NCBI RefSeq assembly: GCF_042186555.1
Contig: NC_133325.1
Span: forward strand, 89,928,982 to 89,992,981
Origin: Aquarana catesbeiana
Lineage: Eukaryota; Chordata; Amphibia; Anura; Ranidae
Length of the DNA stretch: 64,000 nucleotides
Direction: 5' to 3'
Shown here: positions 33,197 through 44,633 of the stretch, in pieces
Numbering within the stretch: the first letter of the stretch is position 1
Layout: each line of letters starts with the position of its first letter
The notes under the pieces: model-generated
The model's database searches: none
What the model saw: the letters and a program-made list of their open reading frames with translations, nothing else
What the model was told of the DNA's origin: nothing
Position numbers and translations under genes: made by a program

Positions 33197-33490
33197 AAAT
33201 GTTCAGTATCCACTGCCGCTCTCTGACGATCTTTCCACTGGCTTCTCCTCTCCCAACAAATGAAGTTCAAAATTCTAACAACAACATACAAAGCCATCCA
33301 CAAATCTGCTCCAAGATACATCACCAACCTCATTTCAAAATAACACCAAACCATGTTCTTCACTCCTCCCAAGATCTCCTGCACTCTAGCTCCCTCGTCA
33401 TTTTTTCCAACACTCCACCTTTAGGTGATCTCTGAAAACTCATTCAAACCTAAAAACTTGAACTTCTATCTTCTTTATCAGCTAATCTGT
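33197..33490 (+). pseudogene. L2/CR1-like LINE, C-terminal coding remnant
   Basis: A frame beginning at 33260 reads MKFKILTTTYKAIHKSAPRY then ITNLIS, matching the conserved segment after the reverse transcriptase domain in L2/CR1/Rex-type LINEs. It meets a stop, and the coding sense continues in another frame (NHVLHSSQDLLHSSS). Frameshifts and stops make it dead. The 3' part of the same LINE resumes at about 34495. Confidence 0.6.
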
Positions 33491-33946
33491 AGGCAGGTGG
33501 AGTCTATTTTTTTCCATTGCAGGAGGTGCTCTACCACGGCGACATTGCAGTTAGAAGGGAAGTGAATAGGAACACCACATGTCACTCTGGCAACCATTTT
33601 GGGTCTATTTAAGGCCTTAGCTCCCACTCTTGGCGCTCATTCTGTGTGTGGGTAGTGTAGGGACAGGCCACCCATCAGCAAAACTGGTAGGGAGAGGTTC
33701 CTGATGAGTAGGGAAAGAGCAGGGACACGCTAACCTTCCTGGAAGCCTTCCCCAGTTTGGGCGCAAACCAGCCAAGCTGTATTCTATCCCTCGAAACAGA
33801 TGCTGTGAGAGCATCCGAGATCTGCTGCTACCCCGTTCTCTGCAACATCCTGTGAGTGCACCCAGTAGGGTTGTCTCCCCGCAGTGTTTGCTTGGACTTT
33901 ACTTCAATACAGTTCTGTTGTTACACCTGGTCTCTGAGTGTTTACT
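33491..33946 (+). other. LTR-like segment interrupting the LINE
   Basis: Contains tatttaagg (33608), a TATA-like box followed by ctcccactcttggcgctc, and ends near a phrase with tgttgttacacctgg, a layout seen in LTRs. No paired LTR, primer site or clear target duplication was found, so the call is tentative. Confidence 0.3.
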
Positions 33947-34489
33947 GCCAGTGTTTTATGGAGAAATGCCCTCCATCGAAAAATGCCTCTGATGGGTCTG
34001 CACATGCGCAGTACGCAACATCACTCCAGCTGAAATGTTGATCAGCTGGTGTGACGTCAACATGGCACATGCGCAGATCATCGGAGGCAGCATCCGACGA
34101 TCTGCTAGGCGCCGAGGGAGAATGTGATTGTCAGATTCTGCCTCGTTATTGCAGGGCGGGTTGTGGGTGTTTTGAAGGGTGGGTTTTGTGTGTGTTTTAA
34201 CCCTCTCTTAGACATAGACAAAACCCGCCGTTTAACACACTCAAGCCCCCCTGCAACAGACAGAAAATACGCCGTTCAATACAACCAAAACCAAAGCAAC
34301 AGTGAGGCAGAACCTGACAATTTCATTCTCTCTTGGCGCTCAGCAGATCGTCAGATACTGCCTCCGATGATCTGCGCATGCACCGTGTTGACCTCACGCC
34401 AGCTGATCAACATCAGCTGGAGTGACGTTGCGTACTGCGCATGCGCAGACCCATCGAAGGCATTTTTCGACAGAACACTGGCTCACCAC
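33947..34489. mobile_element. Fold-back element with ~180-bp terminal inverted repeats
   Basis: The left arm (about 33947-34155) and right arm (about 34296-34489) are inverted copies, sharing cgaaaaatgcc, gatgggtctgc, acatgcgcag or gcatgcgcag, acgcaac, tcactccagctg and gatcatcggaggcag. The left arm includes a CRE-like tgacgtcaa, altered in the right arm to tgacctca. The spacer of about 140 bp has no coding potential; a 142-codon frame over the right arm is not a gene. Confidence 0.75.
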
Positions 34490-34494
34490 GCTGC

Positions 34495-34672
34495 ACCTCC
34501 CCCCACAGTTACCACCTTTTGTATCACTTGCCGCTTTCTTTTACAATGTTAGTGAAGCTTGCTCATTCCTGTTTTAATGAATTGTATTGTAAATGTACTG
34601 TTTCCTTATATTTTCTAAATCACTGCACAAACTGGCTCTATATAAATCCTGTAAAATAATAATAATTTGTAC
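34495..34672 (+). mobile_element. LINE 3' end with AAT-rich tail
   Basis: The sequence gaattgtattgtaaatgtac, then ctctatataaatcctgtaaa and (AAT)n, is the 3' end whose reverse complement occurs near 39152-39212 and 47362-47490. It most likely belongs to the LINE remnant at 33197. Confidence 0.55.
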
Positions 34673-35781
34673 TTCTGCTCTTTCACTGGCCAATCAGTAG
34701 GCTACAGGTGTAGTTACACAAGCTAAGATAGCATTGGGGGTCAATGAACTGGTTATGCTGTCTGACTATTCTCTGTCTGAATCACTCCATTAAAAAAAAA
34801 AAAAAAAAAAAAACAGTTCCCTTACGTGTATTTTATCTCTGTATTTTGCTGTTGCCTGGAACTGCTAGCTACCTAGATAGCTACAGTGTAGATGGCCTGA
34901 TGAAACTATTTTTTATATATTTTTTTCAGTTTTTATGTTAGGTTTTAAAATGGGACTTCAAACAGATATAAAAATTAAACACATGTTGTCTAATAATCTG
35001 AAATATGTCTTCCTATTACATTTCTATTGTAAAACCCATTGTAGCAGCAGTATAAAGAATTGCAACTGGGAACAAAAGCAGCACATTTGTCCAATGGTAA
35101 TACTTTCAAACGAAGCAAGTAATTTAATTTGTTTCTCTGGCTATACGGTCACATGCTGGCTTATATTTCTTGGGGACTTTAATGTTGAGATTTTCCAACC
35201 AGAACTTTTTACCTAATGTAACTAATGAGTAGTCTAAAGCAAAGTGCTCCAGTCCAGGGGCAGAGTTACCAAAGACCCCCTTCTTCTGCAAGCTGAATTT
35301 TCAGGCCCCCATGCAGATGCTGGCCTAGTGAAAACTCATATTCACATGTAAGCTATTTGACTGCAGGAAGGGTTCCCAGCATTCTCTGATCCACTAGTAT
35401 AAATGGGAACTCAAATCCAAGAGGGCCCATGTGGGACAGTATGTTCTGCAAAAATAATATGTCTGCCCCTACTGCACTCCCCAAAAGATTTTTTTATATT
35501 GTGAAGTGATCCAATGTTGGGGAATTTAGCTGAGAGTTGTAATACCACAAAGATATAGGAGCCTAACCATTCCTGGATCCAATTAGTGGCAATATTAATT
35601 CTGGATGGTTTTAATGTCTTAAAATGAAAATTTGATCTATATTTGCCACATGTGGGCAGATCTCTGTTTATAAACAATTTACCAATCCTCCTGGGATTGA
35701 GACATCTTTTCCCCAGACCCCATTTCCCCGTTGCAATTTCAGAAAACCCATTTAAAAGGAAAAAACGTTTCTGCAACCCTA
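34673..35781. other. Non-coding DNA, no gene recognised
   Basis: An A-run at about 34792-34813. A 121-codon minus-strand frame at 35411-35776 has no recognisable domain and no start context that I can judge; low probability of being real. Confidence 0.3.
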
Positions 35782-35860
35782 AAGCCTAGTACACACTATG
35801 AGAAAATTGGATGAGCAATCGTCTGATTTTCCACGAAGGTGTGTATCATGATATAACTGA
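35782..35860. repeat. MITE end fragment
   Basis: Starts with agcctagtacacactatga, a relative of the agcctcgtacacacgat ends. No partner end is found downstream. Confidence 0.4.
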
Positions 35861-35994
35861 GAATGGTACCTGTACTAAAATTCTCGAACAACAAAGGCAA
35901 AAGTATTTACGTACTAGCTGGGTCTTCCGGGTTGTTCTTTGCTACTGATTATGCTCAGTATTTGCTTTTCAATTATTTCTGTATGATTATTTTA

Positions 35995-37471
35995 GAGTTG
36001 TGCTCAAAAGTTTACATACCCTGGCAGAATGTATGATTTCTTGGCCATTTTTCAGAGAATATGAATGATAACACAAAAACTCTCCTTTCACTCATGGTTA
36101 GTGTTTGTCTGAAGCCATTTATTATCAATCAATTGTGTTTACTCTTTTTAAAACATAATGGCAACAGAAACTACCCAAATTACCCTGATCAAAAGTTTAC
36201 ATACACCAGTTCTTAATACCATGTATTGCCCCCTTTAACATCAATGACAGCTTGAAGTCTTTTGTGGTATTTGTGGATGAGGCTCTCAGATAGTAAAGCT
36301 GCCCATTCCTCTTGACAAAAAGCCTCCAGTTCCTGTAAATTCTTGGGCTGTCTTACATGAACTGCACTTTTGAGATCTCCCCAGAGTGGCTCAATGATAT
36401 TGAGGTCAGGAGACTGAGATGGCCACTCCAGAACCTTCACTTTATTCTGCTGTAGCCAATGAAAGGTTGACTTGGCCTTGTGTTTTGGATCATTGTCATG
36501 TTGGAATGTCCAAGTACATGCCATACGCAGCTTCCTGGCTGATGAATGCAAATGTTCCTCCAGTATTTTTTGATAACATATTGCATTCATCTTGCCAAAA
36601 TTTTGACCAAATTTCCTGTGCCTTTGTAGCTCACACATCCCCAAAACATCAGCGATCCACCTCCTTTCCACCTACCTTTCATCATAGGATGACTCCTCTC
36701 CAAATGTAGTGTTTATGGTTGTTGCAAAAAGCTCAATTTTGGTCTTATCACTCCAAATGACTTTGTGCCAGAAGGTTTGAGGCTTGTCTCTGTGCTGTTT
36801 GGCGTATTGTAAGCGGGATCATTTGTGGCATTTGCGTAGTAATCGCTTTCTTCTGGCGACTTGACCATGCAGCCCATCTTTCTTCAAGTGCCTCCTTATT
36901 GTGCATCTTGAAACAGCCACACCACATGTTTTCAGAGAGTCCTGTAATTCACCTGAAGTTATTTGTGGGTTTTTCTTTGCATCCCGAACAATTTTCCTGG
37001 CAGTTGTGGCTGAAATTTTAGTTGGTCTACCTGACGTGGTTTGGTTCAACAGAACCCATCATTTTAGACTTCTTGATTAGAGTTTGAACACTGCTGATTG
37101 GCATTCTCAATTCCTTGGATATCTTTTTATATCCCTTTCCTGTTTTATACAGTTCAACTACCTTTTCCCACAGATCCTTTGACAATTCTTTTGCTTTCCC
37201 CATGACTCAGAATCCAGAAACGTCAGTGCAGCACTGGATGAAAGATGCAAGGGTCTGTTAGGAGTGCAGAAACTCATTGACCTTTTATACACACACACAC
37301 TAATTACAAGCAAACAGATCACAGGTGAGGATGGTTACCTTTAATAGCCATTCAAACCCTTTTGTGTCAACTAGTGTGCATGTTATCAGGCCAAAATCAC
37401 CAGGGTATGTAAACTTTTGATCAGGGTCATTTGGATAGTTTCTGTTGTCATTATGATTTAAAAAGAGTAAA
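35995..37471 (-). mobile_element. Tc1/mariner copy with truncated right terminal repeat
   Basis: The left terminal repeat (35995 to about 36206) is of the long IR/DR kind, with an outer repeat ctcaaaagtttacatacc (36003) and an inner repeat gatcaaaagtttacatac (36188). It follows TA (35993-35994). On the right the inner repeat (gtatgtaaacttttgatcag, 37404) and about 45 further bases are present, but the sequence leaves the expected mirror at about 37471, so the outer repeat is lost. Confidence 0.8.
36213..37203 (-). pseudogene. Tc1 transposase, frameshifted and interrupted
   Basis: The start codon is at 37203, opening MGKAKELSKDLWEKVVELYK, a typical Tc1 N-terminus (paired-like DNA-binding domain). 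The reading then shifts to the frame with SGRPTKISATTARKIVRDAK (37049-36819), meets stops, and continues through WSDKTKIELF to the frame 36671-36213. That last part carries QHDNDPKHKAK (second Asp) and QSPDLNIIEPLWGDLK (Glu), in DD34E spacing. The residue after the first Asp is Lys where Glu is usual. About 330 codons in all, close to the family length, with several frameshifts or stops: an inactive copy of a full gene. Confidence 0.85.
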
Positions 37472-38411
37472 GTATTTTGCTGTGTTCCGGTCACTTTCAA
37501 GGGTCAGTCTACTCAAAAGTGATATTTAAGTTATAGGTAGGACCTGGTGGGTTAGCACTTATTATTAAAGAGAGTTACACCTTCGCATAACTCTCATAAA
37601 GCACAGATATCCCCTGTTGACTCACCAAGAGATATAATTGCCAGGTGGTGCTTTCTCTGCCCTCGATGTAATATTAGCTTTCAGTGGAATGATTCTTTAA
37701 AGCCAGCACATTATTCTGTATATGTGATATAGGAGATCAGCTAATTTGCATATAAACGCAATACCAGATCTGGAATGATGACAAAATTGTTAATAAATTA
37801 TATTTATAAATCTTAAAAGGGCTGCCATTAGAAAAGATGGATATTTTTTACTTAGTCCCAAGCTGTTTCTTATTCACGTTTCCATCTAATTCAAAGATGA
37901 AGAAACACATCTAAGTGTGAACGAGGCTTACAGCTGTAATTAACTGGGTATAATTGTGAATGCAAGATTTAGGCTGGAGACCACAGATGTTTATCACTGA
38001 TGAGTTCCTAGTATTGAACGTTGCTTGTCAAGTAGACCACCATGGCCATTTATTATTACTTGTAGCAGACACTGGATATTATGCAAGAATAGCACCACTG
38101 ATAGATATCTATCAGCTAAACCACTGTTTTTAAATACCTGAGTTGGTATAGTAAGAAAATTTACACTCTCCTTTAAGAAGTTGGAGCAGTTGTATTACTT
38201 TTTTCCTGCAGGAGTTTATCCTATTTTCACTGAATTTTTTGTTTTAGAGTCCCTTAAATGTATATACATGTAATTATTTAACTGTTTCGTTAAATTTCGT
38301 TTTCGTTCCACAACAACATCATTGCAACTGCCCTGAAGTTATCATTACAGCCAACATAGTGACATCATTGCCCATGTTTACTGAAAAACTTTACTCAGCA
38401 TTATAAGATAT
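37472..38411. other. Unique-looking DNA, candidate conserved non-coding element
   Basis: The part 37690-37850 is AT-rich with no repeat partner and contains an octamer-like atttgcat (37745), atctggaatgatgacaaaat and attaataa-type words. This texture resembles deeply conserved enhancers, but conservation cannot be judged from one sequence. Confidence 0.3.
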
Positions 38412-38414
38412 ACA

Positions 38415-38697
38415 GGGGTTGATTTACTAAAGGCAAAGGGCTGTGCGCTTTGCAAAGTGCAGTTGCACTCTGCTAGAGCAGTTGCCCCAGAGCTTAGTAA
38501 ATGAGGGAGAGCTTTGCGGACATCCATCATCCAATCATGTCCAAGAAAAAACATTTGTTTTCATTTTCCTTGCTTGTGATTGGATATTCTTTGCACAATG
38601 AAGCTTTACTTCATTTACTAACCTCTGGAGCAGTTGCACTTCCAGAGGGCAACTGTACTTTGCAAAGTGCACAGTCTCCCTTTAGTAAATCAACCCC
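38415..38697. repeat. MITE of the 'ggggttgattt' family
   Basis: Ends ggggttgatttactaaaggc and tttagtaaatcaacccc are flanked by ACA (38412-38414 and 38698-38700). Lies 24 bp from a second copy. Confidence 0.8.
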
Positions 38698-38721
38698 ACA
38701 GTCTCTCATTGCAGACTCTAA

Positions 38722-39012
38722 AGGGTTGATTTACTAAAGGCAAACAGACTGTGCACTTTGCAAAGTGCAGGTGCACTCTGGAAATGCAATTGCTCCAGAA
38801 CTTAGTAAATGAGGTAAAGCGTCACTTTGCAAAGAATACCGAATCACGTGCACGGAAAATACAAAAAAACAGCAATTTTGCTTGCACATGATTGGATGGT
38901 AGACGTCAGCAGAGCTTCTACTCATTTACTAAGCTCTGGAGCAACTGTTCTTGCAGAGTGCAACTGCACTTTGGAAAGTGCACAGTCTTTTTGCCTTTAG
39001 TAAATTAACCCC
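38722..39012. repeat. MITE of the 'ggggttgattt' family, adjacent copy
   Basis: Same ends as the neighbour (agggttgatttactaaaggc and tttagtaaattaacccc). The sequences differ enough that this is a separate insertion and not a recent tandem duplication. Confidence 0.75.
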
Positions 39013-39151
39013 TACGGCCTTGCAAAAAAAAGGCTTTAGCTTGTACTTGAGCAATTTGCCCAATCCAAACACTGATGCGTTTTGGCTTCAAAGTCTGACT
39101 GCAATTTCAGGTCTGGAATGAATTGTTTTGTTCACTGACTACATGCCGTAC

Positions 39152-39212
39152 TATTATTATTATACAGGATTTATATAGTGCCAACAGTTTGCGGTGTACT
39201 ATGTATTGTGCA
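39152..39212 (-). mobile_element. LINE 3' end fragment
   Basis: Read on the minus strand it ends ctatataaatcctgtataat followed by (AAT)n, the same tail as at 34620-34672. Confidence 0.5.
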
Positions 39213-40389
39213 AAATATTTATTCATAAAGCTTCCAGTAGCAGCAGATCTTGAGGGCTGACAGTTGTTTGCTTTAGTGTTTGTTGCTCGCACCATCCTGG
39301 TGCAGTTATCTATTGCTGGATTGTTTGGGTGGCTTTTTTACCAAGTAAAAAAAAATAATAAATGTTTAAACAGACCTAAACTCTGACAATTAACATGAAC
39401 TATATTCAATTATTATGCTACAAGGCTAAGTAAATAGGAAATAGATAGTAAGGTATATTATGTTTACTTGTCTTAAACTTTTTTTCTATGTTTCTTTGGT
39501 TGCTTCCTGGTTTCTGGCCTAGGCCAAAATGATGTAATACATCCCAAGAGTTTTCATGGGCCTAGGGGCTTTCTCAGCTAAGCACACACTCCTGCCTGCA
39601 TGCCTCAGCTAAGTGCGGATGGATTCCAGGAAGTAAATGCTACATGAATCACCTGCCCTTACTCAAGATGGCCTCAGATAGAAATGCTAGGGGGTGTTTT
39701 TTAAAGTGATTCCTCAGCAAAATAAAGCATGGAGATATGGAGGAGTGAGTGAGTTTGCTTTGAATATTAAAAATAAATGAAATAGTGTTTACAGTTGGTG
39801 GTGCTCCAATACAGTACAGTTCCACTCTAAGTCTGGGGGTAGGAGCACTGATCAGGACTCTGTAGAGAATATTACAAATGTCTTTGAAGTGTTTTGAATG
39901 ATAGTGAGATGACCTTTGTTAGCAACAAAAAAAGTGTGCTTATATTTTATCATGAAAACCAGCTCATAAACTCTTCAATTATTATACTGTTTGAAGTAGC
40001 AGACACAACTGTGGTTTGGCTTCTGTGTATTATGTAGCAAGATCATGAAGCCCTTTGGTTCCAACTGGTTTGCTGCAAGAGTTCTGTTCAGCAGAATTCA
40101 CTTCATGCCGGATGGCCATCTATTCAAACGCTCACTGATTTGTACTCTTTCAGACATAAAGAGATGTTTCCTTTAGGGCATTTAGAACGGGTCTTTGTGT
40201 TTATAGCCTAAAGGGAATGTAGAGCCTTTTTCATTTTTTAGATAAATATGTAAAACAGCTCAGCTTGATCTCATTAATCTTATCAGTATGTATTAATGTT
40301 TTAAAAACCCTGTTTCGATTTGTAATTATACAGTATATGTACAAGGGGCCAGCCATATTAGCTCATTATGCAGGTTCTGGTTCCTACGA
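39213..40389. other. Non-coding DNA, no gene recognised
   Basis: No protein motif or repeat partner was found. Confidence 0.3.
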
Positions 40390-41645
40390 ATACCAAATAA
40401 GTGCAGCGCTAAGTGAACGTGAATAAACGATAAATGTGATATGTGACCCTCCTAATATGGATGGTCAGTAGTGCACAGTGCTCAATACAATCTCCCGAAC
40501 CTCAAAGTGCAAGTGCTCAAAAACTCCACATGAATTCCCAATCATAAAAAGTAAATAAATAATTAAAGTGTTATAAATATGAATAATCAATGCGATGATG
40601 AAACAATGTTCTTACAAACAATAAATAAATAAATATAAATAAATAAATGATGAATAGTCCAATCTATAGTGAAGATAAACAAAATAGTCCAAGGTGTATG
40701 AATAAAGGTGAGATGCTATAGATCAAATCTCTTCACTTTGATCCACCTCTGTGCATGCGACAAATCACTCCTTGTGTGACCCTTCAACGGATGTGCCCTT
40801 ACCTTAAGGCTTAATGAAAACACATGTGACAGTGGTTAATCCTCTAGGGTATTCCCCTTATTTGTTCCTCCTTCCTTTGGGATATATCTTTAGGCAACCG
40901 ATTCCACCATGTAATACTGCTTCCTGATAATCACCAGAGCCCTCCTCTCACATCACCCACATGCAAAGTAAAAACTGGCAATAGTACTTTATCCTTTTAA
41001 ACATGTATTAAACAATCATGCACCATATATAGCAACTCACAATTTCCATATTTAAAACCAGCCTGTATGCAAACAAAATGTGTGTAGAGACGGAAGTTTC
41101 ACCTGAGATCCGCCTCTGCAGCTCCGGTCGGTAGTGTTCCCTCCATCCTTGTTGAGACCCCTAAGGGCTAAGGATCCCAATTCGTACACCCACTAGGATT
41201 CTCTTTGACTAAGCATCCTAAATAGATTGCTGCCCCTCCAGTGTCTTTTGTACTTCTCTAGTCCCCAAAATTTCATCCCTATCACCTGCCTGTTATGTAT
41301 GGTTCTACACTGTTGATATAGGTGATGTTCCTTTTTCCCTTTGGTGATTTGGTACACATGTTCTTTTATTCTTGCATGCATGGCCCTCTTAGTTCTTCCC
41401 ACATAGATCATGCCACATGGGCATACACAACCCCCTCTCTATTGCATGATGTGAAATCGTTGAGTACGTATTCCCTCCCATTGTGTCTATTAATAAATTT
41501 GGTGTGTTTTTTCATATTGTTAGTGAGTGCCTTACAGCTGTTTCACCTGCCACAAGTATAAAATCCCTTTCCATCGAAAATGGTTATTTTATTGGTTTTG
41601 GGTGGTTCTATTACATTTTTTACTAATTGATACTTTCCTGCTTTT
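40390..41645 (-). mobile_element. Penelope-like element, 3' part
   Basis: On the minus strand the remains of the C-terminal coding region (about 41645-41120) are followed by a long AT-rich 3' region with ttggactattttg, gattggactattcatc and TTTA-rich repeats, ending with agcgctgcacttat. That last phrase is shared with the PLE copy at 20443. The reverse transcriptase domain is not present. Target duplications were not identified. Confidence 0.65.
41120..41645 (-). pseudogene. PLE endonuclease (GIY-YIG) remnant
   Basis: Fragments in order: FDGKGFYTCG, a stop, CKALTNNMKKHTKFINR, a frameshift, then CPCGMIYVGRTKRAMHARIK, EHVYQITKGKK, and RGSNLFRMLSQRES, a stop, then WVYELGSL and RGLNKD. The IYVGR segment is the YIG half of a GIY-YIG nuclease with its conserved arginine, and the sequence around it fits PLE linkers and C-termini. 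In PLEs this nuclease nicks DNA to prime reverse transcription. At least two stops and one frameshift make it inactive. Confidence 0.8.
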
Positions 41646-42374
41646 CAGTGAGTCGGCCAGCTCATAGACTGACCGTATAAAAAGGAGCAGTAAAGCAGAG
41701 CCATTATGTAGCATTATGACGTGTACAATTGAGCTTTAGTGCTCTGTATCACAGTGCAAGGTTACGAGTCGGATATTTCATTCAAAATACCAAACTTCCT
41801 ATGTGGCTAATATCTTATCTCAGCAGTCATACAAAGAAGCAAACTTGTAAAAAAATGTAAAGACCTATCGACAATTGCATTAAAGAGACCCTGTCACCTT
41901 TCCCATTCAGAGAAACGTTACGGGGTCTATTTAATCCTTTTAGCCAAAAAAGGACCAAGCATGTTTATGCATTGATTGTTTTAAAGATGGACCTAAATCA
42001 GACCCTTTGAATGGTATCTCATATCTGTGGCCAGTTAAACATCTTATGGGAAAAGGATAGAGTATTTTCAGTGGAGATTATATTTTCTTCCAAGCTGCGG
42101 CAGGTAATCCACACTTCAAGATGTGTAAAATACCTGTTGTGGTTTCTTCAGCTGGCTTGTACATCACAATGTAACATGTATGAACCAATGGGAGGAGCCG
42201 CAGCATATGTGTATGGGGATGGGGGGTAAAGGTATTCAGCCTATAATACCTTCTGCAGATGGGAAAACGCAAGGTTTCAAAACCTTGATAAAGAAGATGA
42301 TGATTTTTGGAATATGGTTCCCAAAATGGAACCAATGTGTGCTCAGCAGAAGTTTCCATTAAATAAAAAGGTGC
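41646..42374. other. Non-coding DNA with a MITE-like start
   Basis: Near 41886 aaagagaccctgtcac begins a segment with a relative at 43110 (aagaccctatcac). No gene recognised. Confidence 0.3.
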
Positions 42375-42550
42375 TTTTCCAAAGGATATTCAGCCACCTC
42401 TTAAGCCCTCCTCCCACCCCCCTGAGGGGTCTGGGTGGAACATTTTTGATACCCACTCAAAGATCCAGCTTTGTTCTGCTGAGATCATCTTGTATTCTGC
42501 TACCTTGGTCTTGCCATGGTCTTCTGTGATGTCATTGGGAAGGTCAGTAT
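42375..42550. repeat. Dispersed repeat, copy of 43.15-43.33 kb
   Basis: It shares aggatattc, cctcttaagccc, gctgagatcatcttgtattc and gatgtcat or gacgtcat in order with 43150-43330, same orientation. Confidence 0.65.
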
Positions 42551-42559
42551 TTATTCATC

Positions 42560-42660
42560 ATAAATACAGGTTAGAACACCATCAACGCGTTTCGTTACTC
42601 TTTAGTGGCCAGGAAAAGGTGTAGAGTACACTGTATTGGGCTTCATCCTCTTTATCATTG
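42560..42660 (-). mobile_element. PLE end fragment with hammerhead-like motif
   Basis: On the minus strand the core reads CTAAAGA (42605 down to 42599), a minimal stem II (g, taa, c), GAA (42593-42591), then acgcgt and T at position 17. Position 5 is A instead of G; C3 and G8 are intact. Stem I does not form convincingly. A relic. Confidence 0.4.
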
Positions 42661-43106
42661 TTTACCAGATCTGATCACAACCTAGCGCAGTGCAAGAATT
42701 TCTGAAAAACCCAGACCACCACACCCTGCCTGGAGAAAATCATATTCTCTACAGTTGCTAAAATAGATTGCTTGACCCCAGGATGGGTATCCAGAAACCT
42801 TATGAATGTCAGCATACGTTTACTACACTTTGGGACATATTTTTCATATACGTACAATTGAATAATACTCTTATAAGGAACTCTCTCGCAGCTTTTTATC
42901 CCTCTTCTTCTCCTTGCCTCTGCTCATCTGGAACACCACTGACTCATCTATGTCAAAACATGGGCCACCAGAAAGGGAAGTAAAGAGCCTAAGCTTTTAC
43001 ACAGTGTTCTCTGTGTACAAGCGATAAAGTCACTTATCATGCTAAAGCAACCACGAGTTTGTTTACATCCTTATGCTGCCTTACAATAATACGGTGGCAG
43101 CAGTAA

Positions 43107-43545
43107 GTTTAAAAAGACCCTATCACTTTTCTCTGAATAGGTAAGGTCACAGGGTCTCTTTACAGAGGATATTCGGCCGCCTCTTAAGCCCACCCCCTCA
43201 CCCAACTGTGGGGTCCGGGTAGCACATTTATGATACCTACCCAATGGATCCAGCGTTATCCTGCTGAGATCATCTTGTATTCCGCTACCTCTTGGTCCCG
43301 CGCCACCATGGTCCTGTGTGACGTCATCGGGAAGCCCGCCAGCTCTTCCTGGTTTAGCCAGGGCCGTCCTCCTTTTGAATGAAGTAATATGCCTCCTGGA
43401 ACATGTGAAGTGCATATCCCAGGAGGCAAAGGGAGAACCTCCCACCAAATGAAAAAAAAAGACATCCCTATTCTAGGAGTGGTGGCCTGGGGGGGGGTGA
43501 GGAAAGGAGGGAAATCTCCCCTGAGGGTGAAGATTCACTTTAACA
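43107..43545. repeat. Dispersed MITE-like repeat
   Basis: Lies between TTAA at 43109-43112 and TTAA at 43540-43543, but the two ends are not clear inverted repeats, so the TTAA sites may be coincidental. The centre duplicates 42375-42550. The 125-codon minus-strand frame over it has no domain. Confidence 0.45.
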
Positions 43546-44620
43546 TGATTGATGATATGAAGTTGTTTTTATGTATTTTTCTTACTGTATTAAATAAATT
43601 AAATGTGTTCTGTTGCGCATTACATCCACGTTGTGTGATTTATGGTAAACTCCGTAACAACAACTCAAATTATAAGCTCACTGAAAATTTACTATACTTA
43701 TCCCCTAAGATTTCCAACTGGCTATAGGCATGAGATAACATTGGGAAGATCCAAGTGCCAAATTATTTAATGTCTAAAACATGCATACATCCCTGATGCT
43801 AGCTTTATCTCGGAAAACAGTACAAATCATCTGGGAATACCTGACTCTGGCAATCGATGCTTCTGTCAGGATTGGTTAGTCTGGGGGTACCTGCAGAGAT
43901 TGTGGAGTGCTAATAGATTTTTAATAATTTTCTGATCAGAATGTAAAGGGCCAGGTGACACTGATTTCATATCTATAGCTCCTTTAGTCTCAGGTTGAAT
44001 CTTGTTCTATACTCACACAACAAGCCTACTTAACACATCTCCACACTAAAGAACTGGGACATAGATGCAAAACAGTGGGAGACTTATAAAAATAAATATT
44101 GCATAGGATTTTAATATAGATTTGTTCTGAAAGACTGGAGATTTAGATAAAAACCCTCATACATTTTAAAATGAAACTGTGATTTCCACAATATAAAGAA
44201 AGGAGGAAGCCGCACTACAAAGTGATTTTCAGCCCTTGACTGAGCTGGCTGCACCCTCGCTAATATGGTGAGATGATCAAGTACTAGCTGCTGTGCATAC
44301 AGATGTTATTACAATATATTCTTCCTCAAACATATTGTTTTACATCCTTTATTCCAGTTTAAAGTGCAGTCAAATAAGAAGAGCAGAGATGAGATGCAGA
44401 ATTACTGAAAACTAAATTATGTTAGAACTTGATTTGTTCATTTTGAAGTGTGCTGAAAAAATATCACTATATACATTTTGGAAATGGATCCTTTCTTTTT
44501 CCTTTACAAAACTACTATGCTTTTCAAAATAAAAAATTTATTTTAAGGTGAAATCACATTATTGCATGCACTTTGCTGCACAAGGCGCATTGCATTCCTA
44601 GGTGCAATGCGATGCTATTG
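43546..44620. other. Non-coding DNA, no gene recognised
   Basis: AT-rich with no protein motif. Near 44557-44612 there are short gcattgc and gcaatgc inverted words next to the following insertion. Confidence 0.3.
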
Positions 44621-44633
44621 ATTCTGAATGGCA

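Noticed and set aside
33600..33640. Host gene promoter (tatttaagg TATA-like box)
   Set aside because: It lies in an LTR-like block that interrupts a LINE; no downstream exon was recognised.
43071..43448. 125-codon minus-strand frame
   Set aside because: It overlaps a dispersed repeat whose second copy at 42.4-42.55 kb does not conserve it.
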